Origin: an uncultured Novosphingobium sp. | GTDB lineage: Bacteria > Pseudomonadota > Alphaproteobacteria > Sphingomonadales > Sphingomonadaceae | Assembly (NCBI GenBank): GCA_946886365.1 | Contig: CAMPIM010000065.1 | Location: 1-21,416, forward strand | Direction of reading: 5' to 3' | Length of the DNA stretch: 21,416 nucleotides | Shown here: piece by piece, positions 21,367 to 21,416 of the stretch | Layout of the letters: each line of letters opens with the position of its first letter | Position numbering within the stretch: position 1 is the stretch's first letter | The notes under the pieces: generated by a model | The model's database searches: none | What the model was told of the DNA's origin: nothing | Seen by the model: only the letters and a program-made list of their open reading frames with translations | Position numbers and translations under genes: made by a program

Positions 21367-21416
21367 GCGGGCGTGGCGAAACTGGTAGACGCGCCAGATT
21401 TAGGTTCTGGTATCGC
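21367..21416 (+). tRNA. tRNA-Leu(TAG), 3' part missing
   Basis: The first 50 bases of a leucine tRNA are seen: acceptor strand GCGGGCG, a D arm with GGTAGACGC as in class II leucine tRNAs, and an anticodon stem CCAGA/TCTGG enclosing TTTAGGT with anticodon TAG at 21401-21403. The sequence is cut at the start of the variable arm by the window end. It reads CUN leucine codons. Confidence 0.95.

Overview
The window looks like a piece of a high-GC alphaproteobacterial chromosome, most likely a sphingomonad (order Sphingomonadales; Sphingobium, Sphingomonas or Novosphingobium type). This rests on the gene families and their order (tsaB-rimI, a Ros/MucR regulator, fur, plsC, miaB, phoH, ybeY, corC), on a Fur protein without the cysteine zinc site, and on short palindromic repeats of a kind I associate with sphingomonads. 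The genus is an inference; no species is claimed.

Layout. 1-2020 (+): the 3' part of a dihydrolipoamide dehydrogenase gene overlaps a PAP2 phosphatase gene that carries a repeat inserted in frame. 1982-3430 (-): a polytopic DUF2142-type membrane protein, converging on PAP2. 3431-3661: repeat-rich spacer. 3662-8822 (-): a tightly packed run, in transcription order fur, plsC-like acyltransferase, miaB, phoH, ybeY, corC. It joins metal regulation, phospholipid synthesis, tRNA modification, rRNA processing and a CBS-domain protein. 8943-11274 (-): nfu-type Fe-S scaffold, tsaB, rimI, mucR. 11388-11858 (+): a PNPOx-like flavin protein with a clear terminator. 12133-13509 (+): RhlE-type DEAD-box helicase. 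13616-16513 (+): a secreted two-domain M16 metallopeptidase. 16604-17167 (+): ogt, whose 3' end runs antisense through a tRNA-Arg(CCG) gene. 17252-17638 (-): a small exported protein. 17742-19173 (-): dapB then nth. 19278-19976 (+): a sirtuin, divergent from dapB. 20000-20918 (-): an ECF sigma factor and a truncated FecR-like anti-sigma protein. 21058-21249 (-): a proline-rich small protein. 21367-21416 (+): the 5' part of a tRNA-Leu(TAG), cut by the window end.

Most of the window is core housekeeping DNA. I see no CRISPR array, insertion sequence, prophage, integrase or toxin-antitoxin pair, and no convincing new multi-gene system. The points that deserve attention are small in scale: a palindromic repeat pair domesticated inside the PAP2 reading frame; an ECF/FecR pair whose FecR stops just after its membrane segment with no TonB receptor beside it; ogt coding sequence through the antisense strand of a tRNA; a 9-bp inverted repeat that abuts the sirtuin start codon in the dapB/sirtuin divergent promoter region; and a perfect DnaA-box sequence inside a small inverted repeat upstream of tRNA-Leu.
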